DNA of 41,878 bases from Planctomycetota bacterium (GTDB lineage: Bacteria; Planctomycetota; Planctomycetia; Pirellulales; Pirellulaceae), in contig JAFLCP010000059.1 of assembly GCA_017303505.1 (NCBI GenBank), positions 1 through 41,878 of the forward strand, in the 5' to 3' direction. Of this stretch, positions 27,730 to 36,682 are shown in pieces. Below the pieces are notes generated by a model. That model was not told the DNA's origin. It ran no database searches and was given only the letters and a program-made list of their open reading frames with translations. The number at the start of each line of letters is the position of its first letter. Positions within the stretch are counted from its first letter, which is position 1. Position numbers and translations under genes: made by a program.

Positions 27730-27912
27730 GATGGATTGGAGTTGGTCTACAAACGCCTAGAACTGCGACAGCTTGAAGCAGTACCGATCCGGAAGTTGAT
27801 GGAGAAGTGGCTTGAATTGGATTCAGTCAAAGCAGTTTTTTCGAAGAGTAGATTGGGCGAAACAGTCACGTATCTCCGTTACCATTCTATCGTAAGAATT
27901 GGATGTTTTTAG
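27730..27912 (+). pseudogene. Possible IS66-type transposase C-terminal remnant
   Basis: A frame read through 27730-27912 without a start codon that I trust gives YKRLELRQLEAVPIRKLMEK, then WLELDSVKAVFSKSRLGETV. This resembles the C-terminal pattern of IS66 transposases (a conserved W-L pair, then a PKS-LG-A-Y motif). The frame is closed upstream by a TGA at 27709. The resemblance is only moderate and no inverted repeats were found. Confidence 0.4.
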
Positions 27913-27976
27913 GTTCGAAAGAACCGCCCCCTGGCAGCATCAAGTTATTCAGTTTTGAAAATCGTGCGTATACGTA

Positions 27977-28462
27977 TCAATCGCTCGGGCTGGCTATTTG
28001 TTGACTTTGTAAACGCTGCTCGATCCAGGCGTGAAGTTTCTCGGGTTCATTCGAGCCGAGCCAGAGTTGGCCCTTTTTCAATTTGAGGTGTACGCACGGA
28101 AAACCCCAGATATTCCAAACCCAACCACCTCGCAACGAATAGTGAATGCCAAATCCATCGAGCAACGTGGTATGAGTTACGCGCGACGCTTCGATTTCGC
28201 TGTAGGGGATTTTCTTTTTGAACAGTGGCAAAGGACCGAAGCGAACGAGGAGGCCATCGTTTGCGTCTTCAATGGTCAAGCTTCGAACGGAGAAGCCGAG
28301 GATGGTTAGCAAAACGCAGCCAGCTCCGAAGATGATGTTCAGTGGAGTTTGGTCTCGAAGGGCTACTGCCAAAAAGGCTTCCATCGCTCCAATGGAGAAG
28401 ATGATAAAGTGCCAAGGTCCTAATTGTGTATGGTGGTAACGTTCGGGATTTGTTGCTGACAT
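27977..28462 (-). CDS. Small membrane protein with bacterial PH-like domain
   Basis: A 161-residue protein with two adjacent transmembrane helices near the N-terminus (WHFIIFSIGAMEAFLAVAL and LNIIFGAGCVLLTILGF), followed by a soluble region. That region (IEDANDGLLVRFGPLPLFKKKIPYSEI ... VHLKLKKGQLWLG) has the beta-strand pattern of bacterial PH (DUF304-like) domains. Function unknown, likely membrane-associated. The gene lies just downstream of a DUF1501 gene on the same strand, 45 bases away, and might share its transcript. Confidence 0.65.
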   Translation of the reverse strand: MSATNPERYHHTQLGPWHFIIFSIGAMEAFLAVALRDQTPLNIIFGAGCVLLTILGFSVRSLTIEDANDGLLVRFGPLPLFKKKIPYSEIEASRVTHTTLLDGFGIHYSLRGGWVWNIWGFPCVHLKLKKGQLWLGSNEPEKLHAWIEQRLQSQQIASPSD

Positions 28463-28507
28463 AAGATGCTGACTGAAGGCTACGAATTTCTGACTGCCTG
28501 GACGTGA

Positions 28508-29929
28508 TCAGAACAATTGTAGCAAGGGACGTCCTTCTTCGAGCAGGTGGTACGGGCGTCCTTGAGAATCTTGGGCTTGTAAATCGGTGACCCCCATCGC
28601 ATGGTAGACCGTTTTGGCAACGTCGGCGGGCGTAACGGGATCGATGGCTGGATAAGCTGCTAAGCGATCCGTCGCACCGAAGACTTGCCCGCCACGAATG
28701 CCACCACCAGCCAGGAGAACGCTGAGCGAATGAGTCCAATGGTCACGCCCTGCCCCACCCTGGCCACCGGAACGCGGGTCACCAATCTTCGGCTGGCGTC
28801 CCATTTCGCTCGTTACCATAACCAGTGTCGTATCCAATAACCCTCGCTGAGACAGATCTTCCAAGAGAGCCGAATAGCCGCGATCGAACTCAGGTAAGAG
28901 AAAATCTTTTAGGCAATTGAAGTTGTTGCCGTGAGTATCCCAACCACCTTCGCTTTTGCATTGATCGGCGATTTTTTCATTCTCTTTCCAAAATACGGTG
29001 ATAAATGGTACACCCGCTTCGACCAAGCGACGAGCCAGCAGCAAACTCATACCATTGACGGTTTGACCATAACTCTCTCGTACTTCCTCTGGCTCACTCT
29101 TCACATCGAATGCGGTGAGGGTTTGGGTGGACAGCAATAGATCCATGCCCCGCTTTTGATGTTGGCGCCATTGTTGACTTTCGGCGAACTCTTCAAACTT
29201 TTTGCGTGAGCTGTCGAGAGTCCCCAGCAACGCAGACCGTTCTTGCATGCGGGCTGCATTCATGTCACCTTCCAATACCAACGATGGCGCTTGAAAACTC
29301 AATGGCTGATCGATGCTGCCATTGATATAAAACGGATCATGCTGAACACCGAGGCGAGCCGCGAATTGTCCAGGTCTTGTGTAAGGGAGCTTGCTCGGTT
29401 TATGTGGGAGCGTGATGGCGTTGGGGAGTTGTGGATGAGGCGATTTGCGTGAGCTGATAACGGAGCCAATAAACGGCCAATCGTCGGAGTACGGTGTTCG
29501 ATCATTCCCTAGCGAAAGGAAGGTGGGATCAGGAACATGACCCGTCAATTGATAATAGTAACCCGCATGATGATCGTTAGTGTTTACCGAACCACCGACG
29601 GAACGAATGATCGCCAGGTTGTGGGCTTGTTTGGCAGTCAGCGGCAAGTGTTCGCATAACTGAATTCCAGCAGCCGAAGTAGCAACAGGTTGAAATGGTC
29701 CACGATATTCTGCGGGAGCTTCCGGCTTCATGTCCCACGTATCGATATGCGACGCACCACCACACAGAAAAAATAAGATGGTGGACTTGGCTTTTCCCAA
29801 TCCAGAATGGGATGTGCCGTTACTGTCTCCCGCGAACAGAACATGAGTCGAATTGGAAGCGCTAATTCCCGCGATGGTTGCTGTCGATGCAGCTAGGAAG
29901 GCTCGTCGATTATGGCGTCGAAAGAGCAT
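28508..29929 (-). CDS. DUF1501 domain protein with RR leader (copy 1)
   Basis: A secreted protein of the DUF1501 family, related to the alkaline phosphatase/sulfatase superfamily fold. It begins with a twin-arginine-like leader (NRRAFLAASTATIAGISAS), then FFLCGGASHIDTWDMKPEAP, SVGGSVNTNDHHAGYYY and TVFWKENEK. It ends with the GGQGGAGRDHWTHSLSV and GGGIRGGQVFGATD blocks. ATG 29929 has GGAG 8 bases upstream; an in-frame GTG at 29935 is less likely. It lies 30 bases downstream of a second DUF1501 gene, so the two are probably one operon. Such genes generally accompany DUF1549/DUF1553 proteins in planctomycetes; the substrate is unknown. Confidence 0.9.
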   Translation of the reverse strand: MLFRRHNRRAFLAASTATIAGISASNSTHVLFAGDSNGTSHSGLGKAKSTILFFLCGGASHIDTWDMKPEAPAEYRGPFQPVATSAAGIQLCEHLPLTAKQAHNLAIIRSVGGSVNTNDHHAGYYYQLTGHVPDPTFLSLGNDRTPYSDDWPFIGSVISSRKSPHPQLPNAITLPHKPSKLPYTRPGQFAARLGVQHDPFYINGSIDQPLSFQAPSLVLEGDMNAARMQERSALLGTLDSSRKKFEEFAESQQWRQHQKRGMDLLLSTQTLTAFDVKSEPEEVRESYGQTVNGMSLLLARRLVEAGVPFITVFWKENEKIADQCKSEGGWDTHGNNFNCLKDFLLPEFDRGYSALLEDLSQRGLLDTTLVMVTSEMGRQPKIGDPRSGGQGGAGRDHWTHSLSVLLAGGGIRGGQVFGATDRLAAYPAIDPVTPADVAKTVYHAMGVTDLQAQDSQGRPYHLLEEGRPLLQLF

Positions 29930-29959
29930 AGGCACGGCTCCGCTTTGAGTGCACGACAG

Positions 29960-31378
29960 TTAGAGAAGTATCGGTTCAATAGGTTGGCCTTTGCTCAATG
30001 CAAATGGGCGTCCAACGCGATCAGTTAATTCCGTCTGAGGAGTGTATCCCAGGCAATGATAGATGGTAGCCGTGAGGTCTTGTGGTTCGACTCGACCTTC
30101 TAGTGGAAAGCCACCTTGAGCATCAGACTGTCCATATACGGCTCCACCCTGGATACCACCACCTGCCAACGCCACCGAGAATACATGGCCCCAATGATCA
30201 CGGCCTCCTTGTGGATTGATTTTTGGGGAACGCCCAAACTCACCCATCCACACCACCAGCGTTTCATCCAGTAAGCCACGCTCTGCTAGATCGCTCAATA
30301 AAGCCGAATAGGCTTGATCCATCGGAGGCATCAAGGCTTCCTTCAAACGTTGCGAATTTTTGGCATGAGTGTCCCAGGCTGGGGCAACGTTATCGTCTGT
30401 TTCCCAGCGCGTCCAATTCACTTGAACGAGTGAAACCCCCGATTCGATCATGCGTCGGGCCAATAACACACTTTGTCCGAAGCGATTACGGCCATAACGT
30501 TCGCGGGTAGTTTCGGATTCGCTATCGATTGCGAAGGCCCGCTTCGACTCTTCGCTTTGCAGTAAGCGAACTGCCTTCTCACGCAGCTGGCTCCAGCGTT
30601 GCACATCTTGATTCGCTTGGGCTTGTTCGAGTTTGCGATTCACTTGAGCGAGTAGTTGTCGTCGATTTGCGAAACGCGCCGAATTGATGTCGGCTTGTAA
30701 GGCGATATCACCCACATGAAAATCGGGCTTATTGGGATCGCATGTTAACAGCCAGGGATCTGCAGAATCGCCGAGCCAACCTGCATCTTGACCGGGCCAA
30801 GGAATTCGCCCCGTGTTCCAAATATCTTCGGGCAACCGAATGGAACCTGGCAGACCACCTTGATCACCTTTGAGATGTCTTACAACGGCTGCCGTACAGG
30901 GCCAGTCGTTCGGTGAACCGGGGAGCGCATTCTCAAAATTCTTGGGGGCATGCGGCTGACCGGTCAGCATCCAATACCCACTTGATGAATGAGCGTTATC
31001 ATCGGTCGCCATAGCTCGCAACACGGCGATCTTATCGGTGTGTTTAGCCGTCAATGGCATGAGTTCGCCAACGTGCAATCCGGGGGTTGCCGATGGGATC
31101 ATGCCGAATTCACCGCGAATTTCGGCGGGTGCCTGAGGCTTGGGATCCCAGGTTTCGTGTTGAGGTGGGCCACCGAGCAAAAACAAAATGATGCAGGATT
31201 TTGCTTTACCAAATGAGCCGCGGAGATGTTCGGCAACATCCTCTGGTCTGGCTGCGGCCCGCCCTGCCCACAATTGAGGCAATGTGAGGCCCGCTGCCCC
31301 AATTCCCCCCATACGAAGCCACTGTCGGCGATCGATGCGGTCGCAAAGCTGTGTGCGCGGACCAAGGAAAGAAAACAT
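29960..31378 (-). CDS. DUF1501 domain protein with RR leader (copy 2)
   Basis: The second DUF1501 protein, 472 residues from ATG 31378 (MFSFLGPRTQLCDRIDRRQW); a further upstream start would lack a proper leader. RRQWLRMGGIGAAGLTLPQL resembles a Tat signal, after which LFLLGGPPQHETWDPKPQAP, MATDDNAHSSSGYWML, WTRWETDDNVAPAWDTHAKN and GRDHWGHVFSVALAGGGIQG mark the family. It shares the HETWD/HIDTWD and GRDHW motifs with copy 1 but differs widely elsewhere. It is transcribed away from the thioredoxin/PDZ gene, with ~185 bases of shared promoter region between. Confidence 0.9.
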   Translation of the reverse strand: MFSFLGPRTQLCDRIDRRQWLRMGGIGAAGLTLPQLWAGRAAARPEDVAEHLRGSFGKAKSCIILFLLGGPPQHETWDPKPQAPAEIRGEFGMIPSATPGLHVGELMPLTAKHTDKIAVLRAMATDDNAHSSSGYWMLTGQPHAPKNFENALPGSPNDWPCTAAVVRHLKGDQGGLPGSIRLPEDIWNTGRIPWPGQDAGWLGDSADPWLLTCDPNKPDFHVGDIALQADINSARFANRRQLLAQVNRKLEQAQANQDVQRWSQLREKAVRLLQSEESKRAFAIDSESETTRERYGRNRFGQSVLLARRMIESGVSLVQVNWTRWETDDNVAPAWDTHAKNSQRLKEALMPPMDQAYSALLSDLAERGLLDETLVVWMGEFGRSPKINPQGGRDHWGHVFSVALAGGGIQGGAVYGQSDAQGGFPLEGRVEPQDLTATIYHCLGYTPQTELTDRVGRPFALSKGQPIEPILL

Positions 31379-31562
31379 GAAAAACCGTGTGGGGAGATGG
31401 AGGGATAGGAATGCAGGTGCCAAAGTGGCAGGCGGGGAGTGGCATTCTCGCCATTGTATCGATATTTTGGTGGTGGATTCCACTCTAATTTTGCTGATTT
31501 GGCCTCGATTTTCCCTCCGATTTCAGTCACTCCCACATCCTCCGTTGAGGTGCAAAAAGTTT

Positions 31563-32885
31563 ATGAAAAAGTCAGTCTGGTTGGCCGTCGCATTGGGCTT
31601 GTGCTCTCCATGTGTCGTTGTGGCTCAAGAAAAAGTCTCCCGCGAACAGAAAGTGCTCAAAGATCGTGAGCACTTCGACAAAGATTCCAGTTGGATTTAC
31701 AACGACTTTACAGCCGCACTCGCCGAAGCAAAAAAAAGTGGCAAACCCATTCTTGCCGTTATGCGTTGTCTCCCCTGCGAAGAATGTGTCAAGCTGGATG
31801 ATGCGGTGTTGGATTCACATCCCACCATTCAAAAGCTTCGCGATCAATTTGTATCGGTCCGTGTCATTTCTAATAACGGACTCGATTTGAATTTATTCCG
31901 TATCGATCCCGATCAATCGTTTGGCGCCATTATCTTTACACCCGATGGTAAAGTGCTAGCGCGTTATGGCACACGTTCACATCGCACAGAATGGGAAGAT
32001 GACGTTTCGGTAGAAGGTTTCGCGGCCACAATGGAAGGGGCATTAGAGCTATTTAAGTCGTCAGCGGAACTCGGTGAAAAGTTAGCCGGTAAGCAACCAC
32101 AGCCATTGGAAATCAACAAGCCCGAGAAGTTGCCTGCCCTAAAAGATCGCTATAAGTCCACGTTGGATGAGGGGCCGAACTTGGTCAAGAGCTGCATCCA
32201 TTGCCATCAAGTAGGTGAGGCGATTCGAGACTATGTGTGGGATAACTCAGGCGAGTTGAAAGAAGAGAGTTTGTTCATCTATCCCAATCCTAAGATTTTG
32301 GGAGTTATTCTCGATCCTAAGACTCGCACCAGCGTGCGCCGAATTGTTGCGGGGACACCAGGAGCCAAAGCGGGAGTCTTGCCTGGTGACCAGATCGTTG
32401 AACTTGGTGGTCAACCTGTCCTTTCGACGGCCGATATCCAATGGGTATTAAACGCTGTTCCTGCCAAAGGCGCGGAATTGCCCATGAAGATCAATCGACG
32501 TGGGAAAGAAGTTGAATCAATGTTGGTATTGAGCGACGGTTGGCGCACTAAAGATGATATTTCTTGGCGAGTCAGCACTTGGGAACTGCGACGAATTGTC
32601 TTGGGGGGCATGGTCCTGAAAAATCCAGAAGGTGCAAAAGGTTCAGCTGCCAAGACGCTGGAGATTGGCCATGTGGGACGATTTGCACCACATGATCGAG
32701 CCTTAAAAGCCGGCTTGAAGCCCGGCGATAAAATTGTGAGCATCGATGGCAATGACAAATGGGAACGAGAAACCGATGTCATTTGGCATCTGCTGCAAGA
32801 GCATGCTGATGGCAAGCCGTATGATGTAGTTGTAGAACGCGAAGGGAAACGAATCACCGTCAAGCTAACGGTCTTGCGAAGCTAA
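31563..32885 (+). CDS. Secreted thioredoxin-like / CxxCH / PDZ protein
   Basis: 440 residues, with a signal peptide at 1-21 (WLAVALGLCSPCVVVAQ). Residues ~45-135 look like a thioredoxin fold, with CLPCEEC (cysteines 69, 72, 75) where the redox pair belongs and PDQSFGAIIFTPDGK behind it. Residues 211-215 are CIHCH, a c-type heme motif. Two PDZ domains follow at ~245-320 (TPGAKAGVLPGDQIVELGGQ) and ~370-438 (LKAGLKPGDKIVSIDGNDKW). ATG 31563 follows GAGG at a long spacing; an open frame reaching back to 31284 is not preferred. The combination suggests a periplasmic redox or protein-quality role, possibly with the cytochrome proteins nearby. This is inference. Confidence 0.88.
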   Translation: MKKSVWLAVALGLCSPCVVVAQEKVSREQKVLKDREHFDKDSSWIYNDFTAALAEAKKSGKPILAVMRCLPCEECVKLDDAVLDSHPTIQKLRDQFVSVRVISNNGLDLNLFRIDPDQSFGAIIFTPDGKVLARYGTRSHRTEWEDDVSVEGFAATMEGALELFKSSAELGEKLAGKQPQPLEINKPEKLPALKDRYKSTLDEGPNLVKSCIHCHQVGEAIRDYVWDNSGELKEESLFIYPNPKILGVILDPKTRTSVRRIVAGTPGAKAGVLPGDQIVELGGQPVLSTADIQWVLNAVPAKGAELPMKINRRGKEVESMLVLSDGWRTKDDISWRVSTWELRRIVLGGMVLKNPEGAKGSAAKTLEIGHVGRFAPHDRALKAGLKPGDKIVSIDGNDKWERETDVIWHLLQEHADGKPYDVVVEREGKRITVKLTVLRS

Positions 32886-32935
32886 GTCGGCGCCCTCCGA
32901 ATTCAGCCCTGTGCACATCGGCACTATGAGCCGAG

Positions 32936-32968
32936 AAAAGGTCCATCAATTTTGATGGGCCTTTTTTG
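32936..32968 (+). terminator. Intrinsic terminator
   Basis: AAAAGGTCCATCAA and TTGATGGGCCTTTTTT form a hairpin ending in Ts, 50 bases past the stop of the thioredoxin/PDZ gene. The following ~290 bases up to the sulfotransferase contain no supported gene. Confidence 0.9.
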
Positions 32969-33255
32969 TTTCTATCAACCACATCATCATCTGATGTACA
33001 AACATGTTCAAGTGAGGGCTTGGTCGCTTTGGCTGATGGTGAGGAACCGATTCGGGTTGCTGGACGAAATGGCTGAATCCAACTATCATCAGGGCAACTG
33101 TGGTCCCTTTCTTTGGGGGCCAAGCAATTAGTAGAGGTGCATCATTCGCACACGAGCAGTTAGGTTCTTGTGGGAAACGATTTCCTCCCAGTAGATGGAA
33201 CGACATTGTCGACTCGCGATAAGGTCGACTAAGAAAGAAGGATTGGCTGAGTAAG

Positions 33256-34401
33256 ATGGCGGCAAGCGAGCAGAGCGATAAGAAATCCAAAGCGAAGTTT
33301 CATGCTTATCCCGCTTGGGCTCCGCGTTTCTGGCATGGGATGCGCTTGGGTAGCCTCTGCAAACTCTTGGTGCGAAATCGATTTGCGGTAACCTTGGTTC
33401 GCATCCCCATGGTCTTCTTACTTTTTTTGATTACGCCATGGAACGACATACTCTATTTCTTGCAAAATGTTCGCTACGGACGTCGCATTAAAGAGGCACA
33501 ACTCAAAGCTCCACCATTGTTTGTGGTAGGGCATTGGCGAAGTGGCACGACCTTGCTCCACGAACTCTTATCGTTAGATGAACGTTGGGCGAGTCCTACA
33601 ACCTATCAATGTTTTGCTCCCTGGCATTTTCTTTTGACGGAATGGGGGATGACCCATTTCGGCAATTTCTTGATGCCCGACAAACGTCCCATGGACAACA
33701 TGAAAGCGGGTTGGCAGTTGCCGCAAGAAGATGAGTTCGCCATGATGAACCTCGGCTGCGATTCTCCCTATTTGCGAATGGCATTTCCCAAACGTGGACC
33801 CGTTTTCCAAGAATTGCTGGATAGCTCTGCAGTATCGGATGAACAGTGGCGTCCCTTTGCAGATAAGTTCACTTGGTTCCTGAAGACGCTAACCGTTCGT
33901 CACGAAAAGCCATTGATCCTGAAGAGCCCGACCCATACCGGTCGAATCGGTCGCTTTCATGAAATGTTTCCTGAAAGCGTATTCATTCATATTGCTCGCG
34001 ATCCACGCAAGCTATTTCCATCCACGGTTCGCTTATGGGACTCACTCGATACCGTTCAAGGGTTGCAGTTTCATGTGACCGAACAAGAGTATGAAGCCTT
34101 GGTGTTGGATAGTTTTGAAAGAATGTACCACGGCTACTTCGCTTATCGTGACTCGATTCCCGCCTCGCAACTCATCGAGATTCGATACGAAGATTTGATC
34201 GCTGATCCCATTCGTCATCTAGAGCAGCTTTACGAGCGTTTGGGTTGGAGTGGCTTTGAGGCGATGCGTCCGAAACTGGAAAGCCGCATGCAACAAGATC
34301 GCGATTATCAAGTGAATCGCCATTCGTTATCTGCGGAACAAGAAGCTAAGGTTCGTTCCGTGTGCGAGAAGTACATGAAATTGTACGGCTATTGGGAGTG
34401 A
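33256..34401 (+). CDS. Sulfotransferase family protein
   Basis: A 381-residue sulfotransferase, which moves sulfate from PAPS to an acceptor (lipid, sugar or protein). The 5'-phosphosulfate loop is VGHWRSGTTLLHELL (residues ~91-105). The 3'-phosphate site is FIHIARDPRKLFPSTVRLW (Arg and Ser). Both are intact. A hydrophobic segment at ~45-62 (TLVRIPMVFLLFLITPW) may anchor it to the membrane. The family is expanded in planctomycetes. Acceptor unknown; sulfated cell-envelope glycans are a reasonable guess. It is convergent with flhB, with 48 bases between stops. Confidence 0.92.
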   Translation: MAASEQSDKKSKAKFHAYPAWAPRFWHGMRLGSLCKLLVRNRFAVTLVRIPMVFLLFLITPWNDILYFLQNVRYGRRIKEAQLKAPPLFVVGHWRSGTTLLHELLSLDERWASPTTYQCFAPWHFLLTEWGMTHFGNFLMPDKRPMDNMKAGWQLPQEDEFAMMNLGCDSPYLRMAFPKRGPVFQELLDSSAVSDEQWRPFADKFTWFLKTLTVRHEKPLILKSPTHTGRIGRFHEMFPESVFIHIARDPRKLFPSTVRLWDSLDTVQGLQFHVTEQEYEALVLDSFERMYHGYFAYRDSIPASQLIEIRYEDLIADPIRHLEQLYERLGWSGFEAMRPKLESRMQQDRDYQVNRHSLSAEQEAKVRSVCEKYMKLYGYWE

Positions 34402-34449
34402 TTGCGACCGGCCTGTGTTGCATGTCAGCCCATTGGAGCGAAGCGTGGT

Positions 34450-35541
34450 TTAAGCAGCTTCGGGTTTCTTGAGATTAGGCATCTTTTTACCTTTGAGTTG
34501 GTAAACGTACTTGAGAACTTCGGCAACTGCCGTGTACTGATCGACCGGAATGGGCTTGCCGATATCAACCGATTTGAAGAGAGCTTGAGCGAGTGGTTTG
34601 CGTTCTAAAATGGGGATGCCATTCTCTAGAGCGATTTGTCGTATCTTCTTCGCCATAGCATCCGCTCCTTTGGCGACAACGATGGGAGCCGGCATCGTTT
34701 CAGGATCGTATTGCAAAGCGATTGCCAACTCCGTTGGGTTGGTTACGACCACATCGGATTTGGGAACTGCTGCACCTATGCGTTGCTGAGCTAATTGCCG
34801 CTGAACCGCGCGTCGACGAGCGATCAAGGCGGGGTCCCCTTGGGTTTGTTTATACTCATCCCGCACTTCTTGGTCGGTCATCATCAAGTCTTGGCTAAAC
34901 TTCCATTTTTGAAAACCGAAATCGGCCAAAGCGAGAACCAGAAGTATCACACCGGTTTGAACCGTGGCATTGAATACCGTGCTCCACAAAAATCCCCCGA
35001 CGAATTCAAATGGCATTTCAGAGCTGCTGATGAGTCGGGTAACTTGCGTCGAAGATCCCGCGATCACAATCGCTCCAATGATTCCAATCTTTAGAATGCT
35101 AAACAAAAGGCGGGCAACACCAGCCATGGAGAATATTCGCTCGAACCCTTTGATGGGATTGATTCTCTCCCAGTCCATGTTGAGTTTTTCAGGCAAGAAA
35201 AGAAAGCCAATTTGAAACCAATTCACCGATAGAGCAATAAGAACGGCGGCTGCTAGAAGCGGTAATAAGGCTAGCGAAATTTTGCCCACAACAATGATGA
35301 TATGTTGGATAACTTCACGCGGGTCCGTGGTCCAATACAAATCACCCGAGAAATTCATCTCCATGATCTCAAGGAGCGTTCGGATAACATTGGGACCGGT
35401 GAAGTTGAGAATGAAAATCAAACCCAACAAAAGAACTGCTGAGCCCAAATCTTGACTGCGCGCAACCTGACCCTGTTCGCGCGCTTGTTCGCGACGGTAT
35501 TGTGAGGCTTCGTGTTTCTTATCGCCTGCACTCTCCGACAT
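34450..35541 (-). CDS. flhB: Flagellar export switch protein FlhB
   Basis: The membrane protein that switches the flagellar export apparatus from rod/hook to filament substrates after self-cleavage. The N-terminus (DKKHEASQYRREQAREQGQ) precedes four membrane helices (~35-215), and the cytosolic domain begins at ~225. The cleavage motif reads VVTNPTELAIALQYD: Asn268, Pro269 and Thr270 are kept, but the usual His of NPTH is Glu. Since cleavage depends on Asn-Pro, it may still work. The 363-residue length is normal. It is the last gene of the flagellar cluster, 9 bases after fliR. ATG start at 35541. Confidence 0.96.
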   Translation of the reverse strand: MSESAGDKKHEASQYRREQAREQGQVARSQDLGSAVLLLGLIFILNFTGPNVIRTLLEIMEMNFSGDLYWTTDPREVIQHIIIVVGKISLALLPLLAAAVLIALSVNWFQIGFLFLPEKLNMDWERINPIKGFERIFSMAGVARLLFSILKIGIIGAIVIAGSSTQVTRLISSSEMPFEFVGGFLWSTVFNATVQTGVILLVLALADFGFQKWKFSQDLMMTDQEVRDEYKQTQGDPALIARRRAVQRQLAQQRIGAAVPKSDVVVTNPTELAIALQYDPETMPAPIVVAKGADAMAKKIRQIALENGIPILERKPLAQALFKSVDIGKPIPVDQYTAVAEVLKYVYQLKGKKMPNLKKPEAA

Positions 35542-35550
35542 CGGTTGATT

Positions 35551-36375
35551 TTACCTCGCCGTTTCGCTAGTGAATGGTTCAGTTGCTGATGTCATTTCGG
35601 TTTCAACCCACAATTGTCGACTGGTCTCAAGCCAGCTTTCCATGTCGCTTCGGAAAACGTATCCAATGCCATTGATGGATAGGAATACCATGGCCAACAT
35701 CACTAAGGCGTTGATATTAAAACCAACGGCCAGAATGTTGATTTGGGGAACGGTACGAGCGAGTAAGCCTGTAATCAGATTGGACAAAAGTAAAGCGATT
35801 GCGATAGGGGCTCCGACGCGAATACCGATCATCAATGAATCGATCATTAATGTGACGGTAACTTCCAGCCAATGATCTTGAAAAGCCACAGAACCTGCAG
35901 GATATCGCGAGAAGCTCTGCAAGAATCCATCAAGCATATAACGATGTCCACCCAAGAATAGAAACATGCCAATAGCTAGCCAGCCGAATACTTGCGAAAG
36001 GACAGGCATGGGGCTGTCTTCTAGAGCGTCTGTGGCGTCTGCCATTTCCATACTGCCGATCTGGGACACAAATTGCCCACCCATCTGCATACCACCGATG
36101 ATCAATGAGACCACGATCCCCATCATCAAGCCGAGCATCAGTTCACAGGCAACACAGATTGCCAGTGTCGGCAAGGCGGTTGGCATCGACGTCGCGTTTT
36201 CATAGACCAAGGGAGTGATAAGGGCAGTGATTCCAATACCGATAAGAGCTCGGATTCTCATTGGAATCGCTGGGCCACGCAATGGAGGCAACATCATCAG
36301 CAAGGGACTGACGCGGGCCAGCACCGTGAGGAATACCCAAATCGAGTTGTATAAGAAAGGTTCTAATAAGCTCAT
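35551..36375 (-). CDS. fliR: Flagellar export gate protein FliR
   Basis: A membrane protein of the export gate core. 274 residues with six or so helices. LARVSPLLMMLPPLRGPAIP and the loop GGQFVSQIGSMEMADATDA are typical. A TTG at 36390 is in frame, but ATG 36375 (MSLLEPFLYNS) is preferred. It lies between fliQ and flhB and is almost certainly in the same operon. With FliP and FliQ it builds the FliP5-FliQ4-FliR1 secretion pore. Confidence 0.94.
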   Translation of the reverse strand: MSLLEPFLYNSIWVFLTVLARVSPLLMMLPPLRGPAIPMRIRALIGIGITALITPLVYENATSMPTALPTLAICVACELMLGLMMGIVVSLIIGGMQMGGQFVSQIGSMEMADATDALEDSPMPVLSQVFGWLAIGMFLFLGGHRYMLDGFLQSFSRYPAGSVAFQDHWLEVTVTLMIDSLMIGIRVGAPIAIALLLSNLITGLLARTVPQINILAVGFNINALVMLAMVFLSINGIGYVFRSDMESWLETSRQLWVETEMTSATEPFTSETAR

Positions 36376-36396
36376 TACACAACTCGACAAGTCACC

Positions 36397-36669
36397 TTAG
36401 CGATGAATTAACTCAGGGATTTCGCTGATGGCTGTTCGCGAATATTCGATCATGCGATCTGTCAGCCACGGTAAACAAACAATTAAGGCAATAACCATAG
36501 CGATGATCTTCGGCACTGCGTTAAGCGTCTGATCTTGGATTTGGGTCAACGCTTGCAGAAGCGAAATGATGAAACCGATGACCATCCCAATCAAAAGCAA
36601 AGGCGATCCAATCAATAAAGCCATCCAACATGCTTCTCGAACTAAGTCGACGACAAAGCCAGCTTCCAT
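36397..36669 (-). CDS. fliQ: Flagellar export gate protein FliQ
   Basis: 90 residues, the usual size of FliQ. Two hydrophobic helices (ACWMALLIGSPLLLIGMVIGF and KIIAMVIALIVCLPWL, split for display) surround the conserved QALTQIQDQTLNAVPK. ATG 36669 (MEAGFVVDLV) is used: it has AGAGGT ~9 bases upstream and starts 13 bases after the fliP stop. A longer frame to 36711 would overlap fliP. It is part of the export pore with FliP and FliR. Confidence 0.95.
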   Translation of the reverse strand: MEAGFVVDLVREACWMALLIGSPLLLIGMVIGFIISLLQALTQIQDQTLNAVPKIIAMVIALIVCLPWLTDRMIEYSRTAISEIPELIHR

Positions 36670-36682
36670 GCGTTGAGTACCT

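Noticed and set aside
31284-31562. Extended N-terminus of the thioredoxin/PDZ protein
   Set aside because: It overlaps the divergent DUF1501 gene and lacks a signal peptide; ATG 31563 gives a normal one.
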